From NCBI GenBank assembly GCA_023052935.1, contig JAJSOM010000051.1:62001-126000 (forward strand): DNA of 64,000 nucleotides. Direction: 5' to 3'. Each line of letters starts with the position of its first letter. Positions within the stretch are counted from its first letter, which is position 1. The stretch is from Piezodorus guildinii. Taxonomy: Eukaryota; Arthropoda; Insecta; Hemiptera; Pentatomidae. Positions 20,967 to 31,860 of the stretch are shown one piece after another. Position numbers and translations under genes: made by a program. The notes under the pieces were generated by a model, which made no database searches, was not told where the DNA came from, and worked only from the letters and a program-made list of their open reading frames with translations.

Positions 20967-22057
20967 CTATTCTTCTTCTATAGCAAGTGCCTTAGCTGCC
21001 TCATCCAGGTATACTCTAGTCAGTCCATAGTCTAGCTACCTCTTTGGTTCTATAATTCTTACTGAAATGCAAATCTCAGAACACGATTTAAAGCAACCTA
21101 CTCAAAATATGTGTGTGGAAATATGTCGATCTTGTTAATGAATGAATTCATAGTAAAATGAATGAATGTTGAGGCCCCCAATATGTGTCCGAAATGTAGG
21201 TGGGAGGATTACGTAGAGGTGATCTTGAAGAGGGTTTGAACAGTGGCTATTTCCTAGATGAACATTATAGAGAGGGAAAAATATAAGTATTAGTATCTGT
21301 GGTTATTTATCAAATCCTGAACTATACATACACAGCATTAGAATATAACATAGTAATAGTTTGGGTGGAGGTTTGTAATATTTACTACAATATCTCTAAA
21401 ACTGTTTTTTAAAAATGTTTCAAATTGAGTAACCTGTTCCATATGAAGTTTGTAGATAATTTAAAGTTCTTCAGAATTTATAAATTATAACATTTTACAG
21501 AAAAAAATTTTGACTAAATTATTGAAGAAAAAGATAAGACAAAAAAACTGCTTTTTCAAGAAAGTACCATGTCGAAAACTCGAATTTTTAGAATTAGTTA
21601 AGTACATATCACCATTCCTGGAAACCAAAAGCACTCCACCCTTAGCAGAACAAGGTGCTACCTCCACTGACGATATTATTGTCTTTATCGCTTGGCATCG
21701 AGTACAGCTGTTCAAAAAGTATGTCTTGATCTCAACTCTTGTCCAGTCTCTAATTTTACTTCGTTATTTTAAAAATACAAGGAAAGTATTGGGATCGTAG
21801 AAAAAAACTAGAAATCGAGTTTTCGGATATACACATTTAGGGTCCCTTAACTACCGCAAAAAAAGCCTAGGTGTGCGTATGTGGTACGCCAAGGTACGTC
21901 CTTAAAAGCTTCATACAAAATGATTGCTTTCAGGTGTCGAAAAATAATTTAAATAACAGTTTCTAAGGAAAAAAAAAATTGTATTTAAAATTATTACAAT
22001 TTGTCTCTATATAGACAATAATAATAATGCTTTTAGCTCTCGTTCATAAAAAAAATA
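20967..22057. other. Non-coding DNA with weak repeat-A similarity
   Basis: Positions 21830-21905 (gtgtgcgtatgtggtacgcc) weakly resemble the repeat A segment near 43760. Short open frames at 21485-21800 overlap on both strands and show no domain. Otherwise featureless. Confidence 0.35.
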
Positions 22058-22160
22058 AGTCTTGAAAATGGGGAAACAGCCCCGAAACGTCGACAGATAT
22101 GAAAAGCTTATGAAATAAAGTGATTAAGTGACAAATGGAAGTCAATGTGTGCTCTTTTAA
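22058..22160 (+). mobile_element. Repeat end with hammerhead-like fold
   Basis: In order: GTC (22059-22061 region), a degenerate CTGATGA box (TTGAAAAT), GGGG/CCCC hairpin (22070-22083), GAAAC (22084-22088), GTC (22089-22091) and GAC closing stem I. The following agatatgaaaagcttatgaa tail is not shared with the 7165 family, so this is a separate dispersed repeat with the same architecture. Confidence 0.4.
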
Positions 22161-22329
22161 TTGCAAATATTTTATATAATATTTTATTATTGAGCTATGG
22201 CAGATCCACTCTGGTTAGAATATGGTGGTTACCTATAGGATGGTTCATATTTTGGGCAATAATGGAAAGTAAGGGATGGAAAATCAGATATATAGAATGA
22301 AGGAACAAAGCAAATTATTTAAATTCAGG

Positions 22330-22548
22330 TATTGAGGAGAAGATATTTCAGTACGCAGTTATCATGATTCTTAATTAAGCAGAAACTTAGTTTAATGTGC
22401 CAACGTGATGGCCTAAATTTAGGGCCATCTTCAGACCAATTGAAGAAGGGAGATCACAATTTACATTGGTTGCTTAAGTTTATGCTTAACTAAGTGTTTT
22501 GATGACTGCAACCCGAATTATGTGTATCTTCTCCGCAATATCTACATA
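22330..22548. mobile_element. Small fold-back element
   Basis: The left end attgaggagaagatatttca and the right end (plus strand tgtatcttctccgcaat) are imperfect inverted copies. The centre contains a palindrome tggcctaaatttagggcca and a hammerhead-like CTGAAGATGGCC box on the minus strand near 22431. No ORF. Positions 22549-22835 are AT- and purine-rich without a feature. Confidence 0.45.
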
Positions 22549-23147
22549 CAGTTAGCTATTCTCACATAATCAAAATAGAGGAAGTAGGCTGATTGTGCAA
22601 GGAAGTAGTTAAGTTGAGATCAATTTTTTAAAAAAAATATATAAATGGCCTTCAAGATTTGACACTAAATCCTATATCTTCAATACATATTTGCCTTAAT
22701 TTAATAAAAACTTGGGTTACGGAAACAAAAATAATCAATAAGTTAAGCAAATAGAGAATAAAATAAAATAATGTAAATGAGAGAGGAAGGAGATTAAAAA
22801 GAGAGAGAAAAAAATAAAATAATCATGCTATTAAATTTTTTTTTTTTTTTTTTTAAATATTTTTATTGAAATTTACAACTGTATTTTGTAATACAACTAG
22901 TAAATATGCTGGTAAAGATAAAATACATGAAAAAACATGAAGAGAGACTGCCCATTGGCAGCACTCAGTAGTCAATCTAAACAAGGAGATCTCGAGGCCA
23001 TCTTCTTTTCAGACGCTTCGGAGGGTTATCAGGGATCGAAGAGGAAGCTAGGGTAGAAACTAGTGGGTTAGAGTGGGAATGGAGTTTGTCATGGAAGGAA
23101 TGATACCTGGCACGGGCCAAATCGGCTACATACGGAACTTGGAGGTC

Positions 23148-25678
23148 TTAATGAATGATTTTGTTCATGACAAAGTAAGGAGCGTTGAGGATTTTACGAA
23201 GGATTTTGGATTGTAAGGATTGGATACGGGAAGAATTGGATGGTTTAGTAGAGTCCCATAGCTCAATTCCGTAAGTCCAGATAGGTCTTATAATAGTCAT
23301 GTAGATGAGTCTTTTGTAGTTAAGTGGAAGTTTAGAACGTTTGTCTAGTAAGTGTTGAAGTAGTCTAAAACGTCGTGCAGTTTCTTGTCGTTTCAGTCTT
23401 GTATGAGGGTTCCAAGTAAGGCGTTTGTCAAGGTGCAGTCCTAGATATCGGATCTGTTCAACCGGGACAAGAGAAGCATTGTTAAAGGAGACAGTAGGAC
23501 AGGATGTCATAGGTTTACGACGAAGGGTAAAGGTTATTTGATGGGATTTGTTGGAATTTATTTTTATTCTCCAGTTCTGACACCATACTTCTAGGTCTTT
23601 GATGTGCGCTTGAAGAGTTTGAGAGGCGATAAATGGATCATTATGAACTGATAACACGCAGGTGTCATCAGCATAGGTAGAAAGGAAAGTGTTGGGATGG
23701 GTTGGGATATCAGCTGTAAAGACTGTGTAAAGAATAGGTCCCAGGATACTGCCTTGAGGAACACCAGCAGACTGAGTGAAAAGGTATGAGTGGGAACTAT
23801 TGTGATTTATTTTGAAGGATCTGTTAGAGAGGTAGGATTGAATAATGAGGAAGTAAGCAGGGGGGAGGAATTTACGGAGTTTGTACAACAGTCCTGGGTG
23901 CCAGACCCGGTCAAAGGCCTGTTCTACGTCGAGAAAGGCTCCCGTGCAGTACAACCCGCGCTCCAAAGCAGAAGAGATAACGTCCACCACACGATGACAT
24001 TGCTGGATAGTGGAACGGGATGTTCGGAATCCGAACTGATGATCAGGGATGATATGATTAGAGTCAAGGATAGGATATATTCTTTTCAGAAGAAGTTTTT
24101 CAAGGATTTTACCCATAATAGGTAAAAGTGAAATTGGACGGTAAGAAGATGGATGTTCGAGCGGCTTTTGGGGTTTGGGAATCATCTTAACAATAGATAG
24201 TTTCCAGGAGTCAGGAAAATATGTGGTCCGGAGGATAGCGTTATATATGTAGGTAAGAAATAGGATGGATTTTCGAGGAAGCTGTTTCATTATATGGGAA
24301 GTAATTAGATCATGTCCAGGAGCTTTGCGGGAAGGTAATCTGTGAATAATATTGGATATTTCTGAAGGATGATATGCTGGAGGAGGTAGGGTCATTTGGA
24401 GAGGAGTATCAAGTTCTGTTTCGATACATTCAAGATGGTTGGGATTGAGTATGTCAGGATGAGGATTGTATATTTTAGAGAGGTGCTGAGCGAATATATG
24501 GGATTTTTCTTCGTCAGATCGTGTCCAGGTTTGAGTTTCAGTAAGAAGTGGATCGTTGAAATCTTTAAACCTGAGGAGTTTTTTAGTAGTCGTCCAGAGT
24601 GACTTGTCAGTAACAGTGAGAGATTCCGTCAAGTATTGTAAATTTTGAATTTTGTATTTTCTGATTTCTGATTTTAGTTTGTTAGTCAGTTGGGTGTAAT
24701 AAGTTTTGTCTGTTGGGTATCTGGTCCTGTGCCACTTCGATCTTGCTCTGCGTTTATCTCTTAATAAGATCTGAATGTGCTGTGGTAGGTTACTTTGTGG
24801 AGGTTTATTAATTTTGGTGTTTGTTGTGTTGTCTATTATGCTGCTACTTATTGAGTCAGTTAGTTTTTTTATGGCTAGATCAATATCTTGTTTTGTCTTT
24901 AGTGGACGTTTTAAGTCTAGTTTATGTTCCAAGTCATATCGAAATTGGTCCCAGTTTACACGTCCAGTAATTAATGTAGGAGGAGAGGGTTTAGGAACAA
25001 AGTTTGAATGCAAGGAAAGCAGAACTGGGCTGTGGTCAGATGAAAGATCATTTAGGGATTTGATTTCAGCTTGGGAAGTGGGGATCTGAGAGGTGACAAA
25101 TATATCCAGGATATCAGGGCGTTTTTTGATGGATGTAGGCCAATATGTGGGATTCGTAGGAGAAAGGATGGAGTAGCAATTGGAGTTTGCAACGTTAGAA
25201 AGGATACTGCCGCGGGAGTTGGATGTTCGACAACCCCATCGCTGGTGTTTAGCGTTATAGTCCCCTCCCGCAATGAAGCGCGGCCCTAGGGATCGGAATA
25301 AAGAATGGAGAAGGCTATGGGAGATGGAGTTACCGGGAGGACAGTATACAGCTGAAAGAGTTAAAAGGAGTGGAAAGGACGAGTTAAAATAATTACAGAA
25401 GAGGATTGTATAGCGTCAGATGGAGTAGAAGGAAGAAGGGAATGAGGTAAAGATTTGTGGATAAGGATGCAAGAACCAGCATGGGAAGTATTGTCTGGGT
25501 GGTCTGATCTGTAAGTGATGTAGTCACGTATGTAAAAGCGAGATCGTTGCGTGAAATGAGTTTCAGTCAGAAGTGCTATGTCTATGTGGTTGTGATGTAG
25601 AAATATGTCTAGTTCGTCTCGGTGGTTGAGTAAGCCGTTAGCGTTCCATAAAAGTATAGTCAGAGGCCTAGCACTCAT
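23148..25678 (-). pseudogene. Jockey ORF2: endonuclease and reverse transcriptase (one frameshift, early stop)
   Basis: The start ATG (25676-25678) overlaps the ORF1 stop as ATGA. The APE-type endonuclease begins with TILLWNANGLLNHRDELDIF and ETHF; after a frameshift near 25370 it continues with GGDYNAKHQRWG near 25215 and SSDHSPVLL near 25045. The RT follows: KAPGHDLI near 24320, PISLLPIMGKILEKLL near 24120, QFGFR near 24040, GVPQGSILGP near 23760 and the catalytic YADD near 23660, then GYLGLHLDK-type thumb sequence. From about 25376 to the TAA at 23148-23150 the frame is fully open. Homology to the Jockey C-terminus continues in the same frame for 56 more codons to a TAG at 22977-22979. The protein would nick target DNA and prime reverse transcription of its own RNA. 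Confidence 0.85.
25675..25678 (-). promoter_or_regulatory. ORF1/ORF2 stop-start overlap (ATGA)
   Basis: The TGA of ORF1 and the ATG of ORF2 share bases in ATGA. Such overlaps are known in several non-LTR elements to allow reinitiation by the terminating ribosome; here that is inference. Confidence 0.7.
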
Positions 25679-27328
25679 CGTGGGAGATTGAACGGGATTT
25701 CGGTAAGGATTCTAGTAAGGAGGTTGATAAGTGGCTGGATAGTTTGCTTAAGATCTGTGAGGAAGGAATTCAGGATGGAGTATATGTCCGGTGGGTGTAA
25801 ATCGGAGGTTTGAGGAAGATAATTAGCTTGGACGGGAACTTGAACAGGGGCTGGAGGCTGCACCCTTCTAGGGATACGAGGATTTACATTCAAAGGTGAT
25901 TGAGGCTGGGGGTTTGATTGAATTGTTTGGATCGGACAGGATGGCGGTTGTTGAGGTTGTTTTGACGGCAAATCGACCTGGAGAGGTAAATGATGAGGAG
26001 GGATTGTTTGGTGTGGAACTTCAGTCTTGGGATGGGAGGTCTGGTGTCTAGGTTGGGAGGTCTGTTGTATGGATTGGGAGTTCAGAGGCGCCTGACATTG
26101 AGATTGTCGAGTCTGCGAGGTGGTCTCGGAGTGATGCTTCTGAGTGAACTGACGAGTGTGGTTTATTGGTTTTGAGGTCGATGGCTGTTGAGCGATGCTG
26201 GCTGGAGGTTTTTGAAATTCCGGAAAATTCACTAAGCTTTCCAATGCGGGAGGTGCCTGTGTTGTACTATTCTGTTCCAGACTTTTTGATGGAGGGTTTA
26301 GTGATCTAGTCCTGAGCAGATTTTTATAGACCGAGCAGCCTCTGTAACTCGCAGGGAGTGCTTCACCACAGAGAGCACATTTCGCTGGCTCGTCACGTGG
26401 TTTTTGGCAGGTATCTGTGGCATGTGGGCCGGCACATTTGACGCACCGAGCCTGGTGGTAGCAGTACGTCTTTGTGTGTCCCAAGTTTTGACACTTGGTA
26501 CATTGCACTATTGTTGTTTTCTGTCGAGGCGGTTCAAAGCGGACTGTGGAGAACACTAATCTTGTTACATGGAAAATTTCTGCATTGTTTCTGGCTGGTT
26601 CAAGATCCACGAAAAATAGAGGTAACGGATACTTTCCAGTTAGATGCGTGACGCAAGTAACATGTCTGACATTATGTCCAATTTTCTAGTCCACTTCTGA
26701 TAGCTTCCGTGGGAGTGGTTGAGTGAAGCCCTCTTAGAACTACTCTGTATGACTTTTCTTGCTTTAATTGATAGCAATGAAAATCGTAGTTATTCGAATT
26801 CAAATGGCTAATGAGCTTTTTATAACTATCTTTTGTAGTTGTGTTGATTTTGATATCATTGATTCTTGAATAACATCGAAAGTTGGCCTGTCCGATCAAG
26901 TCTGCTATTTCCTGACCAAAAGAAAAAAAATTGTTTATATTGTTAACAAAAATTGGTGGTGGCTCGGGGTCACAAAACCCTTGAGGCTCAGGAGTCCCGG
27001 ATGTTATGTTGGCTGCAACTGAATTGTTGCCGAATGAGGAGGGTGGGGCATTAAAGACAGACGGTAAGGTTGGTTCAATACTGTTGGCTGCAGTGAGTTT
27101 ACTGCGAGTTTTTGGCGGTGCGATATTTTGATCAGTCGCCTGTTTTGTTTTCGCAGGCTTATTTTTGTTTTTGTTTGGAGAATTACCCCCGGAACTCGGA
27201 GGGAGGGAGTTACGGTCCCGTTTTTTCAACGTACGACGCGTCAAATATTGTGAGTCTGTTTCACTTATTTCACTGAACGGGGTCTCCTCTGAGTCCTCAT
27301 CGGACGTATTTTTATCTAAGTCCATCAT
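25675..27328 (-). pseudogene. Jockey ORF1: gag-like nucleic-acid-binding protein (one frameshift)
   Basis: The ATG at about 27328 (MDLDKNTSDEDSEETPFSE) is preferred over an upstream AT-repeat-encoded start because the preceding residues come from a (TA)n tract. The N-terminal half is Ser/Pro/Lys-rich. The frame breaks near 26680 after GLENWT, apparently by one missing base, and continues as GHNVRHVTCVTHLTGKYPLP. Zinc knuckles follow: CTKCQNLGHTKTYC (CX2CX4HX4C), CVKCAGPHATDTC, and a third degenerate CALC...YRGC near 26340. The remainder is Gln/Pro-rich. It ends at TGA 25675-25677, overlapping the ORF2 ATG. In this clade the protein packages the element RNA. Confidence 0.8.
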
Positions 27329-27660
27329 GGCAAATAAAGAAGAAAAATATATATATATATATATATGTATATACAACTACAAACTAAAAAAAAATATATA
27401 CAATAAATACTTAATATCTGAACTATTTACATAAATATACACAACTAATAGAGAAAACATTGTTAAGGAAAAAAAAAAAAAATTAAAGAGAAGAAAAAAA
27501 AAATCTCTAAAAATTCTTTTTTAAAAAAATGAATTGAAATAAAGTTGATTGAAGTCTCAGACAAAAACAAAGGTGACTGGGCAGTCAACCTGGCCCAGAC
27601 CTTAAAGTCACGAAGTAAACTGCGATAACTGTAGAGGATTAGAGCCACGTTGCTATCTCA

Positions 27661-28270
27661 ACCAGATATCAATCAGTTTATAACTTATCACTTATTGTAA
27701 CAGAAGTTCTCTCACCTAATTATAAGTGAATGTTAAAATTTTAATAGTTAGTAAACTCACTGTTCATGAAGTTTTATAGTTTTAATCGTGAAAGCACTGA
27801 GATGACAATGTTACAAACACAGAGCTACACTAGGATAGGATATTAAAATTAAAATAAATTATGTGAAGTGAATTTTTTAGATTTTACACCGAGCATTAAT
27901 GAACAGTTGCTTGGTCATCATAAACTTTTGTTAATCTAACTTTTGTAAAAACATGGCTTCTGTTTCTAGCGGAACCGCTACTTTTCTTTGCTTTCCATAT
28001 CTTCTGCATCGGAATAGAATGTGTCTTCAGGGACTTTGTATGTTGCACAATTGCCATAATTTTCTATTTTAATTAAATGGAGATATTTTTTTGTGCAGCC
28101 ATGGTTAGTCCATAGCCTTACTAATTGCACAATTTCTTTTCTACCGAGTTGTTGGTTTTTGGAGAACCTTGATATCAGGCTCACAGTTGGCTGGGTTTGA
28201 TAATAATCTTTACCTTTAAATAGTTACTCCCAGTCTTATTTCTCCTACCATTCCTGGACTGTTTCTTTCT
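27661..28270 (-). other. Possible short coding exon at 27978-28200, unknown
   Basis: On the minus strand an open frame runs from a possible acceptor (aaacccag near 28185) through LISRFSKNQQLGRKEIVQLV and a Cys/Lys block to YSDAEDMESKEK and a TAG at 27978. Residue composition is natural-looking and ends in a charged acidic tail, but there is no partner exon or domain. It could be a terminal exon, a transposon piece or chance. The surrounding DNA (27661-27977) is AT-rich without a feature. Confidence 0.2.
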
Positions 28271-28500
28271 GCAGGCATTTTAAAAGCTCCTGGAGAGGTA
28301 CTTGAGATCACACTTAGCCACCAGGTTTTTTTTTCTCAATTTTAGGTTACTCACTTTATATAGTCCTTGGAAGGTTTCCTCTAGCCTAGGGTTGTTGTGC
28401 CATGGCTCAGCCAGACTCTAAGCCAGGACCCTCAGAACACTAGCCACTGCCTGACATACAGAACCAGACCACTCTCTGTGAGCTATGTCGATACACTTTG
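28240..28500 (-). mobile_element. Diverged SINE1-like copy
   Basis: Weak matches to SINE1: gagatcacacttagccacca, ggttactcactttatatag and the degraded B-box side near 28430. Positions 28501-28955 after it are AT-rich without a feature. Confidence 0.35.
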
Positions 28501-28959
28501 AGGTGTGTATTGTGAGCTAAGAAGTTACCTAAAAACTTTGATGTTACCTTAATTATTTTTCGACCACTCAGATTACTATGATTTAATTTCTCTATTTTAT
28601 TTAATGTTCATTTCCTTAAATACTGATTTTTCATCAGTTTCAGATTCAGTCTTATGCATTTTTTGAGTCATGAATTTTGTGAAACTTGAAAATGGCAAGA
28701 GAACATGGCCAGGCTCAGTAATAGAAAATAACTTTTATTCTGGGATTAGTTCATTTAAGAATAACATAAACTATACAAACAGAACATATTAATAATAATA
28801 AACAAAATTTATGTAGACTATTTAAAATAAAAATATTTAAAAAATAAAATAAAATAAATATTAATGATAATAATAACTAACACTGAGGGAAGAGATTAAG
28901 GAAAAACAATCAAATAAAGTAAAAGGAACAAAGGGATATTGGAAAGGGAAAGAAAGCAT

Positions 28960-30950
28960 CTCCATGTTTGTTCAGAGCCTCAAGGTGCACTCGACGAGTC
29001 GGCTTCAAAGAATAGTCGAAGGCAAGGTCTTGAGGACAGAGGAAGAAAACCTGACTTCCACCGGTAGCTGGTTGAGCTCTCTCGCTGCCGCGGCGTGGAA
29101 AGAATGCCTCAAGGCCTCAGTTCTGCAAGCAGGTAACTGGAATACACCCAGCAACCTTTCACTCCGCACCTCAACAAACTCATGCCTTAGGATTTCTGGA
29201 ACACCGGTATCAAGCACTTTACGGGCTAGGCACATTAAATTGAGGCGGCGATATTCTTTTGCTCGAGGCCAACCTAACTCCTTTATAAGTGGACTTATAT
29301 GTTGGTCCCTTTTAATACCAAATATGAATCGAATAGCTGCGTTGAGCGCTCTCTGTATCCTGTATCCTCAGCAGATAGGGAATTCTTGAGGGTAGTAGAG
29401 GAGAGCAAAGAAGGAATAATTAAAAGCTTCAGTTCTATTGGAAGAAATTCTAAGGTAAGAATAGCACGATCTTGTTTCAAGTTAGTTCACTAAGGAATTA
29501 TATTGCAGGAGGCTGAAAATGTAGGGTGGGTGCGGATAGTTAATGGTTTGATAAATGTATAATCCTTGGAAAAATTGTCTGCGAGTGGAGGGAGTCTCTT
29601 TAACTCATCATATAAGTGGGTAAAATGTGACCACTATGAAGTACCAAAGATAAATCTAAAAGAAGATTCATAATTCGCTTCAATCTGTCCTAAAGCACAG
29701 TCAAGAGGACCCCATACACCACATAGCAATAGTCAAAGTTGTGAAAATTAGTGAGGATACCAGGAGCTCACAGGTGGGTTGTGGAAGAAGGTGACAATAG
29801 CGATGGAAGAATTTGGGGTTACTCAATGTTCTATTGGATAATTGGGCAATATGGGGTTTCCAGGTAAGGGTTTAGTTGATGGTAATAGCTAGGTTTTCGA
29901 CCAATTGATTGAAATGAAGGGGATTGGGTGATCTTTTAGGAATCCAACATTGGACTACTACTCTAAAATACTTCCCCACTGTTCAGTCCTGACTTCAAGC
30001 GAAACGGGGTCCTTACCTACAATTGGATGTAACAATTATTCACAGACATGGCTGGTTCAAAGCTGAACTGCACTGTTTTGGAGTTGATATTGTCCCAAAT
30101 GCCCCACATGTGGTGTTCGGCAGACTGCCGAGCATGTGGTTATGATCTCGACTGCTTTTGAGTTCCTTTAAAGCCAAGATGATGAGAGCAAAGGGAATAT
30201 TTGTCCTCACTGAGAAGAAGTTTCCTTATTTAGTGAGTGAGACTAACTTTCCTTGGTTCAAAGAGTTCTATATGTCTGGAAGATGGCTTTTGGTCCAGCA
30301 CACTTCAACCTTAGAGCCCAAAGAAGAAGAAGAGGCCAGGACCAAGAGGACTGTTAGAGGAAGGAATTTTCTAACAGAGCGGTAGAAGTTCAACTATCTT
30401 AATGGGCATCAATTTGATGCCAAAACCCATGAAGTGGTAAGAAAAGAAAGGGCTGATTCCTATTCTGAGCTGAATGATCATTTGGGATCAAGTTAGGAAA
30501 GGTGTCATAGGATCTGAGGAGGGAATTGGGACCTATAACAACGGCTAGAGTTTTCATAGCATTTAGTTTTAGTTTATTGAGTTTAGTCCAATCATTGATT
30601 CTATCTAGGTCCTTCTGATTATTGGCTAATGCTACTAATGCCTCAGAATAAGTAGATCTGTAAGTTGTTATCATATAACTGATGGGAACAGTGATGGATA
30701 GCGTTGGTAAGATCATTGATATAGGAAATAAAAAGGAGAGGATATATGCTTGTGCTCTGGTTCACACCTGAAGAAAGAACAATGAAGGAAGATAGAGGAT
30801 GGTTAGGAATAGTGAGCGAGATTGGAGAGTATCGAGAAAATTGGAATGTCAGATAGTTGTCATTGGACTATTCTTTCTAATGGTTTAGGAAGGCTAGAGA
30901 GGATGGAAATTGAACAAAATTCTTTAGGGGATGAACTATTGCTTTTTTTT
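28960..30950 (-). pseudogene. Decayed LINE reverse transcriptase (CR1/L2/Jockey-like), with foreign insert
   Basis: Read from high to low coordinates: INDLT and DDLQIY-like palm remnants near 30690-30640, RINDWTKLNKLKLNAMKT near 30590, LTWKPHIAQLSNRTLSNPKF near 29830, RALNAAIRFIFGIKRDQHIS near 29330, then LGWPRAKEYRRLNLMCLARK and a C-terminal ALRHSFHAAAARELNQLPVE near 29080. The order is that of LINE RT thumb and C-terminus. Many frameshifts. About 29930-30390 is unrelated: on the plus strand it includes a CPTCGVRQTAEHVV zinc-ribbon-like block, as found at the C-terminus of other non-LTR elements. Its GC content is higher than its surroundings. Confidence 0.65.
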
Positions 30951-31161
30951 GGTAGGATATATGGAATTATATATATATATGAAGAGAAGAAATGTTAGGA
31001 TTTCAGGGAGGTATAATTTTAAAGCTTTAGTAGAGATTACTTCAAATCCTCTGAGTTAGGTGCTTCAAAGTTGAGGAAAAAGCTAGCAGCTGATTATGGT
31101 CTCAGCTTGATCACTTCCTTGCATAGCTGTTGGCCTAGAAAGAGAACTAATTCCTTCCTAC

Positions 31162-31497
31162 TTGTACCATTTTCATTCAAATTATTTAATTTCTTATTTT
31201 TTTCTCCCTACGTTTTGGCTTTTTGCCATTTTCAAGGGAATTTTTAATATTCCATCATTATGCACTTATATAAATATATATTTTGTCACATTAAAAAACC
31301 AAAAAAAAACCTATAACACCAGCATGACAAGGCTGGTCAGCCTATAATAGTTTTTTTTTTTTTTTTAAATGTGACAAAATATTTATTTATATAAGTGTAT
31401 AATGATGAAATATTAAAAGATCCCTTGCAAATGGCAAAAAGCCGAAACGTAGGGAGAAAAAAATAAGAAATTAAAGAAGTTGAATGAAAATGGATGA
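31162..31497. mobile_element. Fold-back element with ~125-bp arms
   Basis: The left arm (31164-31290) and right arm (31365-31495) are inverted copies; both include tttcttatttttttctccct or its complement. The right arm carries a hammerhead-like core: TCCC (31421-31424), degenerate box, TGGC/GCC hairpin, GAAAC (31444-31448), GTA, GGGA, with stem I TCCC/GGGA. The centre has an oligo-A and an oligo-T run around a small ctggt/accag palindrome. No ORF. Confidence 0.65.
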
Positions 31498-31547
31498 TCA
31501 TTTTAATTAAAAGAACCTAACAATACATTTATTTATTCAAACAACTT

Positions 31548-31860
31548 TTAATTGTAATAAAAATTAATAAATTTACAACATTTATGAAATTGTCTCTTAT
31601 CAGCACATAGCTTATGATTCTCTTTGGGGTACTTATCACCTGCCAACCTTTGCAAGTAACCAGCCCAAAGTAGCCTGCTGATCTCTATGAATCTCACCGC
31701 TGGGACGTCCTTATACATCCCATACAGTTCCCGACTATGCCTGATTCTGCTGAGGCCATTTTTCCATATTGGCCCTAAGATACTTCTTTTAAAGATAGCA
31801 ATTTTTTGTTCCCCTGCTTTCCTTAGCACCCAGAATTGAGTATGGGTCTCATCAGGGTTT
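31548..31860 (-). pseudogene. LINE RT C-terminal fragment (RTE-like)
   Basis: A minus-strand open frame with LRKAGEQKIAIFKRSILG, NGLSRIRHSRELYGMYKD and the typical ISRLLWAGYLQRL block. This is the C-terminal region seen in RTE or craniofacial-protein-2-like LINEs, fragmentary. Its outer part is also included in the inverted repeat arm starting at 31698. Confidence 0.6.

Larger units (their letters stand above)
22836..27660 (-). mobile_element. Near-complete Jockey-clade non-LTR retrotransposon
   Basis: The 3' end is a poly(A) tail (plus-strand T-run at about 22838-22855), with AATAAA just upstream on the minus strand. The order is 5' region, ORF1 (gag-like with three zinc knuckles), then ORF2 (APE endonuclease plus reverse transcriptase), 3' UTR and tail. 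The 5' end is estimated from a change in composition near 27660, so it is uncertain, and I could not identify a convincing target-site duplication. It is by far the most intact element here, with only three coding lesions seen: one frameshift in each ORF and an in-frame TAA near the ORF2 end. Truncated relatives are at 13085-14065, 34167-35080, 51975-52575 and 61905-62340. Confidence 0.85.

Noticed and set aside
23790..24602. Plus-strand open frames inside the Jockey element
   Set aside because: They lie antisense to the recognised reverse transcriptase and have no domain.
28964..29389. Plus-strand 141-codon open frame
   Set aside because: It is antisense to a LINE RT C-terminal region that is recognisable on the minus strand.
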